From assembly GCF_025463795.1 (NCBI RefSeq), contig NZ_JAODBE010000070.1, positions 1 to 64,000 on the forward strand: 64,000 bases of DNA, written 5' to 3'. Every line of letters starts with the position of its first letter. The stretch's first letter is position 1. Made by a program: the position numbers and the translations under genes. Positions 1-9,085 of this stretch are shown piece after piece. The notes below the pieces were generated by a model, which was not told where the DNA came from, ran no database searches, and was given only the letters and a program-made list of their open reading frames with translations. The DNA is from Amnibacterium sp. GTDB lineage: Bacteria; Actinomycetota; Actinomycetes; Actinomycetales; Microbacteriaceae.

Positions 1-1160
1 CAGACGTCGCCGAACCCGTCGAGCACATTGCCGCGGAGGTACCCGAGGTCCATCTCGATCCCCAGTCCCGGCTCGCCTGTGACGTGGAGGCGTCCGCCGG
101 AGTTGTCCAGCGGGTGCGTGAGGAACCGCTCGTAGGCGCTGAGATCGTAGGCGGCCGTCTCCATCCGGTAGAAGTTCGGCACGGTCAGCATCACCTGCGC
201 GGCCGCCATGAGGTTCACGGGCCCGCTCGCATCGTGCGGCGTGATCGGCACGAAGTACGTCTCGGCCAGCGATGCGATCTTCCTCATCTCCGAGATACCG
301 CCGGTCCAGGTGACATCCGGCATGACGTACTCAGCCAGACCGTCGTGCAGCACCTCGGCGAAGTCCCATCGGGTGTGCATGCGCTCGCCGACCGCGATCG
401 GCACCGACACCTGCTCCCTCACCTGCCGCAGCGCGCCCAGGCTCTCCGGCGGCACCGGCTCCTCGAACCAGTCGATGCAACCCGCTTCCTGGAGCGCGTT
501 GCAGAGCCGCACCGCGGTCGGGACGTCGAAGCGGGCGTGAGCGTCGATCAGCAGCTCCACGTCCGGGCCGATCACCTCCCGGATCGCAGCAGTCAGCTCC
601 ACCGCCGTCCGCTCGCCCGCTCGGCTCAGGCCACCGTCCAGGTAGCGATCGTTCGCGGGTCGCGCACCGTCCAGATGCGGAAACGGGTCCACCTTTATGG
701 CGTCGTGCCCCGACTCCACGATCGCTCTCAGCTCCTGCTCCAGGCCGTCTCGCGTGACGAAGCGGGACTGATCGGGGTGGGTGTAGATCGCCAGCTCGTC
801 GCGGACTGCGCCGCCCAGCAGCGTTGCGACCGACACACCCAGACGTTTGCCCTGCAGGTCCCACAGCGCGATGTCGATCGCGCTCGTCACCAGGGTCGCG
901 ACGCCGCGGCTCCCCGCGTAGGTGAATGCGCGGAACACCTTGTTCCAGGTGTCCTCGATGCGGCGGGGGTCGTCGCCGAGCACGAGGTCCTCGACCTGCC
1001 GCAACGTCGCCGCCACCGCGCGGTCGGCTGCGTGCGTCGTCGTGGTGACCTCGCCCCATCCCGACAAGCCCTCGTCGGTCCGCACCTCCACGAAGAGGTA
1101 CTCGCCCCAGAACGTGCCAGGTGCGCGCACCAGCCAGGGCACCACCGCAGTGATCCTCAC
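1..1160 (-). CDS. Mandelate racemase/muconate lactonizing enzyme (enolase superfamily) family protein, partial at window edge
   Basis: Reverse-strand reading from GTG at 1160 gives VRITAVVPWLVRAPGTFWGEYLFVEVRTDEG...LIDAHARFDVPTAVRLCNALQEAGCIDWFEEPVPPES...ITPHDASGPVNL, typical of the MR/MLE superfamily. It runs off the left edge, so the ORF track omits it. Confidence 0.88.
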   Translation of the reverse strand, partial: MRITAVVPWLVRAPGTFWGEYLFVEVRTDEGLSGWGEVTTTTHAADRAVAATLRQVEDLVLGDDPRRIEDTWNKVFRAFTYAGSRGVATLVTSAIDIALWDLQGKRLGVSVATLLGGAVRDELAIYTHPDQSRFVTRDGLEQELRAIVESGHDAIKVDPFPHLDGARPANDRYLDGGLSRAGERTAVELTAAIREVIGPDVELLIDAHARFDVPTAVRLCNALQEAGCIDWFEEPVPPESLGALRQVREQVSVPIAVGERMHTRWDFAEVLHDGLAEYVMPDVTWTGGISEMRKIASLAETYFVPITPHDASGPVNLMAAAQVMLTVPNFYRMETAAYDLSAYERFLTHPLDNSGGRLHVTGEPGLGIEMDLGYLRGNVLDGFGDV

Positions 1161-1930
1161 GAGGCACTCCTTCGCCGCTCCGCATGCTGTCCACGCCACG
1201 CGTCGTACTCGGGGCGAGCGGCGTCCGAGAGCGGGTAGTAGCGCTGCAGGTCGCCGCCCTCCGCCAACCGGGTGCGCGAGAACTCCTCCCAGTCCGCATG
1301 CTCGCCGCCCGCGTTCGCGACCGCCTGGGCGAGGCCGATGGGCACCACGATCGCGCCGTCGTCGTCCGCCACGATGATGTCTCCAGGCACGACAGTGGTT
1401 CCACCGCATGCGATCGTCGTGTTCACGGCGTGTGGGACGACGTTCGTCTGCGAATGGAAGTTCGGCGTGGCGCCGCGGACCCACAGGCCCAGCGGCAGCC
1501 TGCTCGCGGCCCCGAAGTCGCGGATGCAGCCGTCGACGACGACTCCTATCCCGCCGCGGCCGACGAAGTACGTCAGCATCATCTCGCCGAATATGCCGCT
1601 GGTCATGTCCCCCCGCGCGTCCACGACGACGACGTCGCCGGGGCGCGTGTGGTACAGCACGTGCCGGTGCAGCTGACGCTCCGGGTCGGCGTACTCGTCC
1701 ACCGGGTAGAGGTCCTCCCGCTTCGGCAAGCACTGCAGGGTGAGCGCCGGACCCGCCACGACCGCGCCCGGCGTGCGTGGCACGGGACCGGTGATCGCCG
1801 CACTACGGACACCCAAGCGGTTCAGCTCTCCGCTGATCGTGGCGCTGCCGATCGCACGCAGACGATGGACCAGCTCTGCGGGCGGGCGAACGATGTCCCG
1901 GGTCTCGATCGCGGCTGCATGCTCGGGCAC
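1157..1930 (-). CDS. RraA-like family protein (aldolase/decarboxylase-type, dimethylmenaquinone methyltransferase-like fold)
   Basis: GDVVVVDARGDMTSGIFGEMMLTYFVGRGGIGVVVDGCIRD and PGDIIVADDDGAIVVP are RraA-family signatures; overlaps the next gene by 4 bp. Confidence 0.88.
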   Translation of the reverse strand: MPEHAAAIETRDIVRPPAELVHRLRAIGSATISGELNRLGVRSAAITGPVPRTPGAVVAGPALTLQCLPKREDLYPVDEYADPERQLHRHVLYHTRPGDVVVVDARGDMTSGIFGEMMLTYFVGRGGIGVVVDGCIRDFGAASRLPLGLWVRGATPNFHSQTNVVPHAVNTTIACGGTTVVPGDIIVADDDGAIVVPIGLAQAVANAGGEHADWEEFSRTRLAEGGDLQRYYPLSDAARPEYDAWRGQHAERRRSAS

Positions 1931-2205
1931 GAGAACCTCCCCTTCACAGCGAGGCAGGACCGTCGGGCCCGCCTGAGCTCGACGCTAGACCTGCGGTCCA
2001 TGGGGCGGAGGACACGCCGTCTCCTGGTGTCGACCCACCCTTCAGGGACGGCAGTGCCGCCGGCTCGACCCGTGGCTCCTCCTGATGCATCGCGGTCGCC
2101 AGGATGGCCGACATCTCTCGCCCCTGCCGTGGTGACCGGTCCGCAGGCGCTTGTTCTCATCGAGCGCGTCGATCGCGGCCATCTCATCGGGGGTCGAGGG
2201 CCGAC

Positions 2206-3378
2206 CTACAGCACTCCGGCAGGGATCGGGACGGGCGCGGGTTCGCCGACGTAGCGCGCGGATGGTCGGATGATCTTGGGGTCGCGGGCTTGCTCGAGGA
2301 TGTTCGCGGCCCAGCCGAGCGCACGGGCACAGGCGAACGTCGAGGTGAACAGCTCGGGTGGGATGCCGCAGATCTCCATGACGATCGCGGCGTACCACTC
2401 GACGTTGGCGTGGAGGTGCCGGCCGGGCTTGAGCTCGGCGAGAAGACCGGTGACGCGCTCTTCGACCTGGACGGCGAACCGGACTCGAGGGCTGTCGAAC
2501 CGGAGCGCGACCTCCTTCATCAAGGCGGAACGGGGGTCCTCCGTCCGGTACACGGGATGGCCGAACCCCATGATCCGCTTGCCGTCCGAGATCTGTGCGG
2601 TGACCCAGGCGTCGATGTTGTCCGGGTGACCGATCGCGTCCAGGGTCTCGAGCGCCCGGCTCGGCGCCCCGCCGTGGAGCGGTCCCGAGAGCGCACCGAG
2701 CGCGCCGAGGAAGCATGAGGTCGCATCTGCTCCTGTCGACGCGATGACGCGGGCGGTGAAGGTCGAGGCGTTGAACCCATGGTCGATGGCTGCGACCAGG
2801 TATGCCGAGAGCGCGGCGACATGCTCGTCCGCGGCCTCGGATCCGGTGAGCATGAAGAGGTAGTCGGCCACGTAGCCGAGATCACCCCGCGGGGCGACCG
2901 CCGGCAGGCCTCTCCGCAGGCGCCAGAGGGCGGCGGTGAGGGTCGGGAACTCGGCGGCCACCGCGATCACCGCGTCTCGCCGCTCGCCGGGCTCCTGGTC
3001 GTACAGCGGTGGCGTCTTGCGTTGCGCTCCGTCGAGCGCGAGCGCCGTCTTCAGCAGGGCGATGGGATCCCCGTCTGAAGCCGACCGGGCGAGGCCCGGT
3101 AGATGGGAGCTCAGGCTGGACGACAACGCGGAGGCGGAGCGCACCGAATCGCTGAAGGGATGCATGTGACCGGGCGCGAGCAACTCGCCGTCGAGCAGCA
3201 GGCCCCACACCTGCTCGATCGTGCACTGCCGGGCGAGGTCGGTGGCGGAGTACTGGCGGTAGTGGAAGAAGCCCTCCTGACCGCGGACGTCGCTGAGCTC
3301 CGTCTCTGTGACGACCACATTGGTCAGACCGCGCGGGACCTCGATCGGGGTGTTGTCCATCCGGTCCACGAGCCGCAT
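2206..3378 (-). CDS. Citrate synthase/2-methylcitrate synthase family protein
   Basis: LSGPLHGGAPSRALE, GFGHPVYRTEDPR and FTSTFACARALGWAANILEQ are citrate synthase motifs. The usual NVDFYSG segment reads NVEWYAA. Confidence 0.88.
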   Translation of the reverse strand: MRLVDRMDNTPIEVPRGLTNVVVTETELSDVRGQEGFFHYRQYSATDLARQCTIEQVWGLLLDGELLAPGHMHPFSDSVRSASALSSSLSSHLPGLARSASDGDPIALLKTALALDGAQRKTPPLYDQEPGERRDAVIAVAAEFPTLTAALWRLRRGLPAVAPRGDLGYVADYLFMLTGSEAADEHVAALSAYLVAAIDHGFNASTFTARVIASTGADATSCFLGALGALSGPLHGGAPSRALETLDAIGHPDNIDAWVTAQISDGKRIMGFGHPVYRTEDPRSALMKEVALRFDSPRVRFAVQVEERVTGLLAELKPGRHLHANVEWYAAIVMEICGIPPELFTSTFACARALGWAANILEQARDPKIIRPSARYVGEPAPVPIPAGVL

Positions 3379-3417
3379 TGGAGCCTCCTTCCACGATGGG
3401 AGCGAAGCCCAGCAGAT

Positions 3418-3457
3418 ATGTTGATCAGGAGCAACCGGATATTGATCCGATCAACAT
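3418..3457. promoter_or_regulatory. Candidate operator between the divergent citrate synthase genes (three TTGATC half-sites)
   Basis: ATGTTGATC at 3418-3426 and its exact inverse GATCAACAT at 3449-3457; the internal palindrome TTGATC-C-GATCAA is at 3442-3454. Confidence 0.55.
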
Positions 3458-3469
3458 GCGAGGGCCACG

Positions 3470-4702
3470 ATGAGCGATGCGCTGCCGAGGCTGACGACGG
3501 CTCAAGCAGCGGCGCGCCTCGGAGTGAAGCGGGCGACGCTGTACGCCTACGTGGCGCGCGGCCTCATCGCCAGCGTGCGTGGCGAGGCCGGTGGATCGAC
3601 GTTCGATCCGCTGGAGATCGAGTCGTTCGCAGCGAACGGCTCCGCGAGGCGCGCCCGCGCGCCCGGCCAGGCGATGCCCGGACGCCCGCTGATGGTGCTC
3701 GATTGGGATCTCACCCTGCTCACCCAGGACGCGCTCCACTTCCGAGGCGTCCCGGCGGCGGAGTTGGCCCGCCGTCCGTTCGAGGAGGCAGTGACCTTCT
3801 TCTGGAGCGGAGGGGTCCCTCCCGAGCCTCTCGGCGCGGCGGAGACACAACGTCGGCCCAAGGCATCGCCCGACACCGACGCGCTCCTCGGCACCGAGCG
3901 CAGCGCGCTGGATCGACTGATCGTGGCGACGGTGCTGGCGGCCACGCAGGACGCCCATCGCCAGGAGCTCGAGCGTGACGCCGTCTTGCGTGCCTCCCGG
4001 GGACTCCTCAAACGCTTCGCGGAGACGTTGAACCGGCCGGCGTCGCGGACCGCGGCCGGGACGATCGCCGACAGCCTGTGGCTGAGCATCGCCGGCCGGG
4101 CGCCAGAGCCGGGCGACATCGCGTTGCTCAACGCGGCGCTGGTGCTCTGCATCGACCACGACCTCGCCGCCTCGACCATGGCAGCGCGGGTGGCCGCGTC
4201 GGCCCGCGCGGACCTGTACGGGTGCGTCATCGCTGCCCTCGGCGCCTTGAGCGGCACTCTGCACGGGTCGGTCAGCATCGCTGCGTGGGAGCTGATCGCC
4301 GAGACGATGCGGACCGGGCGCCCGGCGGCCGCCCTGTCGCGGCAGGTCGCGGCAGGCCGAGGAACGCCCGGGTTCGGGCACCTCGTCTACACGGGGGAGG
4401 ATCCGCGCGCCACAGCGTTGTTCGAGCGGATGCGGGAGCTGTCCCACTACCGGGACGTGATGCAGGCGGTCGATCAGTTGCGTGGAGTCGTCCGAGCGCG
4501 ACTCCACCGCGACGCCAACGTCGATCTCGCCCTGGCGGCACTGAGCGTCGGTGCGGGAGGGACGCATGGCGCAGCCCAGGCCGTCTTCGCGATCGGCAGG
4601 ACGGCCGGGTGGACAGCCCACGTTCTCGACGAGTACTCGAAGCGGCCGCTCCGCCTTCGACCTGAGTCCCGCTACCGGGGCGTCCCGCCGGAGTCGACCT
4701 GA
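3470..4702 (+). CDS. Citrate synthase-like protein with N-terminal MerR/excisionase-type helix-turn-helix
   Basis: N-terminus LTTAQAAARLGVKRATLYAYVARGLIASVRGEAGGSTFDPLEIESF (HTH) followed by LSGTLHGSVSIAAWE, GFGHLVYTGEDPRA and RTAGWTAHVLDEY (citrate synthase). Confidence 0.85.
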   Translation: MSDALPRLTTAQAAARLGVKRATLYAYVARGLIASVRGEAGGSTFDPLEIESFAANGSARRARAPGQAMPGRPLMVLDWDLTLLTQDALHFRGVPAAELARRPFEEAVTFFWSGGVPPEPLGAAETQRRPKASPDTDALLGTERSALDRLIVATVLAATQDAHRQELERDAVLRASRGLLKRFAETLNRPASRTAAGTIADSLWLSIAGRAPEPGDIALLNAALVLCIDHDLAASTMAARVAASARADLYGCVIAALGALSGTLHGSVSIAAWELIAETMRTGRPAAALSRQVAAGRGTPGFGHLVYTGEDPRATALFERMRELSHYRDVMQAVDQLRGVVRARLHRDANVDLALAALSVGAGGTHGAAQAVFAIGRTAGWTAHVLDEYSKRPLRLRPESRYRGVPPEST

Positions 4703-4746
4703 AGGGCGTCGGGGCAAGGGCTCCGGCTACCCCGCCCTCGAGCCGA

Positions 4747-5182
4747 TCACCGCCCCGATCCGCGCTGCAGCGGCCGTGGCGGGAGACCCGCATCGGATGG
4801 ATCCGGGGGCCGGGATCCGTTCGAGGCGGGGACATCGTGGTAGCCGGCCGAGCGGTACAGAGCTTCGTCCGGGTGGGCGTTCGACTCGTCCCGAACTGGT
4901 GCCCACCTGAACGAGCCCATCGTCCTCGAGCGCGCGCAGGACGCGGATGAGGTGTCCGGGATCGAGGCCCGATCGCGCCCCCAGGTCGCGCACGTCGACG
5001 CTCCGGTCACCGAACTCCCGAGCCACCCGAGCGCGGCCGAGCGGACGGGAGCGTGCCGGAAATGCACGCCGAAGGGCGCGGATCCTCTGGATCAGCGCCC
5101 GGTTGAAGCGACACACCACGGCCACCGTGGCGTCCTGCATCATCGGAGCCGAGTCAGGGAATGCGGCCAGCGGGGGCGCCAT
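4747..5182 (-). pseudogene. Remnant of a MarR-GNAT (HTH regulator/N-acetyltransferase) gene
   Basis: ORF 5182->4727 carries a MarR N-terminus (DATVAVVCRFNRALIQRIRAL...DVRDLGARSGLDPGHLIRVLRALEDDGLVQVGTS). A different reverse frame then gives a GNAT-like tail (ALYRSAGYHDVPASN), with the middle missing. Confidence 0.55.
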
Positions 5183-5249
5183 GAGCGCGGTCCTGCCCGG
5201 GTTGCCGTTCTCGTGAAGGGCCTCGCCGCGGGCGGCGCTGCCCGCTCAC

Positions 5250-6647
5250 GTGGTCATGCGGCCGACAGAAGGCGTGCTGGAGCCTGCGACCATGCCCAAG
5301 ACCCTGGCGCCACCCATGCGCCCCGTCCGCCTGACCCGGGCGCTCGACGCGTTGGCGGCCCGGCCGTGGCCCGCCCTCCTCGTCGTTCTGCTGGCGACCG
5401 CATTCGCCCAAGCTCTCATCGCCCCCACCTTCGCGTCCTGGCAGTACATCCGGGTCGGATCGACCGTCCTGTTCTCGCCCCAGGGTCTGCACTTCTACGC
5501 GCTGCACCCCGAGGTGCAGATGGGCCCGCTCACCCTGGTGGTGTCGGCGCCCTTCGTCCTGCTGCTGACCGGCATCACGGGCAAAGGGGCTGCGATGGTG
5601 ATGCTGCTCGTCATCGGGCTGTTCACCGTCCGGGAACTCCGGCTCCTCCTCGACCCGGGCGACCGCCTCGGACAGCGCCGGTGGTTGGTCACCAGTGCCG
5701 GCCTGCTGATCGGATGGAGCGTCGTCGCGGTCCACAACGGTCACGTGGACGACGCGTTCGCGCTCGCAAGCTCCGCTGCTGCGCTTCGTCTTCTGCGAAA
5801 CGGCCGGCCCGAGGCGGCTGCCCTCGCGCTCGGGATCGGAGTCGACTTCAAGCCCTGGGTGCTGCCGTTCGCCGCCGTCCTGCTGGTCGCCGATCGTCGC
5901 CATCGACTCGCCGCGGCCGCCGTGCTCGCCGTCACCGTGGCGGTCGCCTGGGCGCCGTTCTTCCTCGCCGACCCGCATACGGTGAACGTCCTGCACTTCC
6001 GGTTCCCGATCGATCCGCGATCGACCCTTCGCCTCCTCGGCGTGCCCGACCGTCTCACCCCCGCCTGGTGCCGGTCGGTCCAGTTCGCGGGCGGGGTGGC
6101 GCTCGCCGCGCTCGCTGTGCGTCGAGGGCGATGGCCGAGCGCGGTGCTGGTCGTCGTCGCCTTCCGCCTGCTCCTGGATCCGGGGGTCAGGGGCTACTAC
6201 GACGCCGGCCTCCTGCTCGGCGCGGTACTCGTCGACGTCACCGCGGTCGTTCCGGTGGCCACGCTGATCGTGCTGGTGCTCGTGCACGCGCCGCAGTACC
6301 TCCCGCTGCACTCGCCGACGCCGGTCGCGATCGTACGGACGATCGCGCTGCTCGCACTCGTCGTCTGGCCGCTCGTCGCGCCGCAGCGGCCCGGTCACGC
6401 ACTCGTCGCCCCTGCGCCTGCGCTCAACGAAGCGGCGGGCCGCCGCACCGATGCAGCCCCCTCCCCCGTGCGTCGGGAGCGACGGTCATCCGCGCGTCCG
6501 TCGCGTGACGCTCACGGGGACAGCGCCGTCCGACCGGCCGGGCGGTGGACCGGCCGCCGGCTTCGCTGGGCTCGGTGGCTCCGCCTTCGGGAGCGACTGC
6601 CGCGTCCGCCGTACGCCGGCTCGTCGGCGCTCCCAGCTCGAGGCTGA
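5250..6647 (+). CDS. Polytopic membrane protein, GT-C/DUF2029-like glycosyltransferase (start and C-terminal end uncertain)
   Basis: Many hydrophobic helices (ALLVVLLATAFAQALIAPTF, FVLLLTGITGKGAAMVMLLVIGLF) and ALALGIGVDFKPWVLPFAAVLL, reminiscent of GT87-type mannosyltransferases. Confidence 0.6.
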   Translation: MVMRPTEGVLEPATMPKTLAPPMRPVRLTRALDALAARPWPALLVVLLATAFAQALIAPTFASWQYIRVGSTVLFSPQGLHFYALHPEVQMGPLTLVVSAPFVLLLTGITGKGAAMVMLLVIGLFTVRELRLLLDPGDRLGQRRWLVTSAGLLIGWSVVAVHNGHVDDAFALASSAAALRLLRNGRPEAAALALGIGVDFKPWVLPFAAVLLVADRRHRLAAAAVLAVTVAVAWAPFFLADPHTVNVLHFRFPIDPRSTLRLLGVPDRLTPAWCRSVQFAGGVALAALAVRRGRWPSAVLVVVAFRLLLDPGVRGYYDAGLLLGAVLVDVTAVVPVATLIVLVLVHAPQYLPLHSPTPVAIVRTIALLALVVWPLVAPQRPGHALVAPAPALNEAAGRRTDAAPSPVRRERRSSARPSRDAHGDSAVRPAGRWTGRRLRWARWLRLRERLPRPPYAGSSALPARG

Positions 6648-6756
6648 GCCCGATGCGCGCTTCCCCGGGAGGGTCTTCACGTGCGCCGGACCTCATGGCG
6701 CGTGCGTCCTGCGTCTGGGAGCGCGCCCTCTGTTCCCGCCTCGCGGGCGGGCGCGC

Positions 6757-7119
6757 CTATTCGCCGGGCGCGAGGACGACGCGGACGCCGCCCGTCCGCC
6801 GGGCGACGAACGTGTAGAACAGCGGAACCAGGACACTTGCGAGAACCGCGAGCACGGCGGCGGACAGCCCGATCAGCGCGGACACGACGAGGCCCTGGCC
6901 CGGGCCGAGCACACCGCCCAGCAAGGCCCGTGACCCCGCGAACGCAGCGTCGACGGCTTGCAGCACGGCCGGCACGATCATCTGCCATCCGAGGAACGTC
7001 ACGAGGAACACCACGATCCCGATACCCGCCCCGGCGATGACCCCGACCCGGAGGCAGGACGCGACCCCGAGACTCCGTACGGTGAGTCGGGCGTCCTTCG
7101 ACTGCTCCGCGTCATCCAT
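6757..7119 (-). CDS. Small membrane protein of unknown function
   Basis: 120 aa with two or three hydrophobic segments (VGVIAGAGIGIVVFLVTFLGWQMIV; LSAAVLAVLASVLVPLFYTFVA); DUF3566-like feel only. Confidence 0.45.
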   Translation of the reverse strand: MDDAEQSKDARLTVRSLGVASCLRVGVIAGAGIGIVVFLVTFLGWQMIVPAVLQAVDAAFAGSRALLGGVLGPGQGLVVSALIGLSAAVLAVLASVLVPLFYTFVARRTGGVRVVLAPGE

Positions 7120-7551
7120 CGGTCACCTCGCCCGGCGGGTTGCTGTGGGCGGCCGAGCGAGCCCCCGAGATGCCGCCGACCTCGACCAGCTGCCGGCCCG
7201 GCGAGGGCGGCGACTGCCCTTGCCCGGAGGCGGATGAGGCGTAGGAGGCGTTCATGACGTCCTTGCTATCGACCGGGCGCTGAGACTTCAGCAAGGTGCT
7301 CGCCTCCGGGCGACGCACACATCTCGATGCCCAGCGGTCTCGGAGCTTGTCCCGCTTCGGGATCGCCTGAGGCCGCCTTCCTGAATCGAACCTGGCCAGA
7401 AACCTCATTCGCCCGCCTAACAGCCGGAAGTCAGAGGGGTCTTAGCGGAACGGGCGCAGCGTGGTGGGGTGCGCTCATCCTCGACCTCCGGCGTCCTCCT
7501 CTCAGCGGGGCGTCGCGCGTGACGGCCGTGGTCGCCGCACGGCGGCCGATG

Positions 7552-9063
7552 TCGCGGGTCAGCGCACCCGTGGCGGCGGGTCTCGCCCTGCCGCGGTGGT
7601 TCTGGGTCGTCGCTGTGGTCGGCGTGGCCGGGATCGCATTCTTCGTCCGGGTGCGGCTGCTCATCCAGACCGGCGGTCTGGACGGGGCGGACGGGTATGA
7701 CGACGGCGTCTACTACGCGGCGGCCGACGCGCTCGTCCACGGCCGGCTGCCCTATCGCGACTTCCTGCTCCTCCAACCTCCCGGCACGATCGTCGCATTG
7801 GCACCGTTCGCCTGGTTCGGTTCGATCACGCACGATCCGTACGGCGTCGTCGCGGCCCGGCTGTGCTTCATCGGCATCGGTGCGCTGAACGCGTGTCTGG
7901 CCATGGCGATCGTCCGCCGGTTCGGTCTCGTGGCCTCGGCGCTCGCAGGAATCGGCTACGCCGTCTACTTCCCGGCCGCATTCACGGAGCGGAGCACCCT
8001 CCTCGAACCGCTGGGAACCTGCGGCCTCCTCGTCGCCGTGCTCCTCGCTGATCGGGCCTGGAGGAGACCACAGGTCGGGATGATGCTCGCCGGGGCCGCC
8101 GCCGGCGTGGCGATCGGGATGCGGATCTGGTACGTCGTGCCGGTCGCCCTGATCGCCGCCTTCCACTGGCGTTCGGCGCTCCGCTTCCTCGCCGGGGTCG
8201 CCATCACCGCGTCCGCCATCTACCTGCCGTTCCTCATCGGCAGTCCCGCGAACATGGTCCGACAGGTCGTGCTCGACCAGCTCGGGCGTCCGCGGGACAC
8301 GGCTCACTCGCCGTTCAAGCGGGCCTCGACGTACCTCGGCGCGACGAACCTGCATCTCAGCGAGCCCTGGTCCGCGCTCTTGAGCGTTCACAAAGTCGGC
8401 CTCGGCCTCCTCCTCGGAGTCATCGTCTGCGCAGCAGTGGCACTGACGGTCCGCGGGGCGCGACTGTTCCCGGTCACCGGGATCGTCACCGGGGTGGTGC
8501 TCCTGGTCAGCCCGTCGTTCTTCCTGCACTACGCAGCCTTGTCGGCGCCGTGGGTCGTCCTCACCGTCGCCGTCGGTGTCTCGCGCATGCTCAGGGCGGT
8601 CCGATCTCGTCGGGTGAGGGCGCTTCTCGCGATGGTGCTCCTAGCGGCACTCGTGACGTTGAACCTGCGCGAGGTGCAGCTCTCTCGGCCCAGCTCGCCG
8701 ATCCCCGCCGCCGCGCTCCGGCCGGCGGCGCAGCAGGTGGCCGGCTGCGTCGTGTCCGACGATCCGCAGATCCTGGCGGCGCTCGACGTGCTCTCGCGGG
8801 ATCTCTCCCACCACTGCACGGTGTGGCCCGATGTCACCGGGTACACCTACGACCGCGATTCGGTCCGCGTCGCGGGTCACGTGGTCGTGCGGAAGCAGAA
8901 CGCGGCATGGCAGGCGGACGTGACCCACTACCTGTTGTCGGGCGAGGCGGTCGTCATCCACCGGAGCGCGACCGAGCTCGATGCAGCGAGCACGCGCTCG
9001 GTGGACTCGGGGCGCGTGCTCGCCCGGTCGGGGTCCTGGACTCTTCACGCCGTCACCCACTGA
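7552..9063 (+). CDS. Polytopic membrane protein, PMT/ArnT-like (GT-C) glycosyltransferase; paralogue of 53445-54989
   Basis: DGADGYDDGVYYAAADALVHGRLPYRDFLLLQPPGTIVALAPFAWFG resembles the first lumenal loop of GT39/GT-C enzymes. The ORF opens at 7327; a start near 7519-7552 is more plausible. Confidence 0.65.
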   Translation, partial: SRVSAPVAAGLALPRWFWVVAVVGVAGIAFFVRVRLLIQTGGLDGADGYDDGVYYAAADALVHGRLPYRDFLLLQPPGTIVALAPFAWFGSITHDPYGVVAARLCFIGIGALNACLAMAIVRRFGLVASALAGIGYAVYFPAAFTERSTLLEPLGTCGLLVAVLLADRAWRRPQVGMMLAGAAAGVAIGMRIWYVVPVALIAAFHWRSALRFLAGVAITASAIYLPFLIGSPANMVRQVVLDQLGRPRDTAHSPFKRASTYLGATNLHLSEPWSALLSVHKVGLGLLLGVIVCAAVALTVRGARLFPVTGIVTGVVLLVSPSFFLHYAALSAPWVVLTVAVGVSRMLRAVRSRRVRALLAMVLLAALVTLNLREVQLSRPSSPIPAAALRPAAQQVAGCVVSDDPQILAALDVLSRDLSHHCTVWPDVTGYTYDRDSVRVAGHVVVRKQNAAWQADVTHYLLSGEAVVIHRSATELDAASTRSVDSGRVLARSGSWTLHAVTH

Positions 9064-9085
9064 AGCCTCACCCGAAAGGCCCTTC

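Noticed and set aside
84-1238. 384-aa plus-strand ORF at window start
   Set aside because: Shadow ORF opposite the MR/MLE family gene, which extends off the window edge; composition is Arg/His/Val-rich with no domain.
4952-6508. 518-aa plus-strand ORF overlapping the membrane protein at 5250-6647
   Set aside because: Arg-rich, no hydrophobic helices or motifs; the overlapping frame encodes a coherent polytopic membrane protein.
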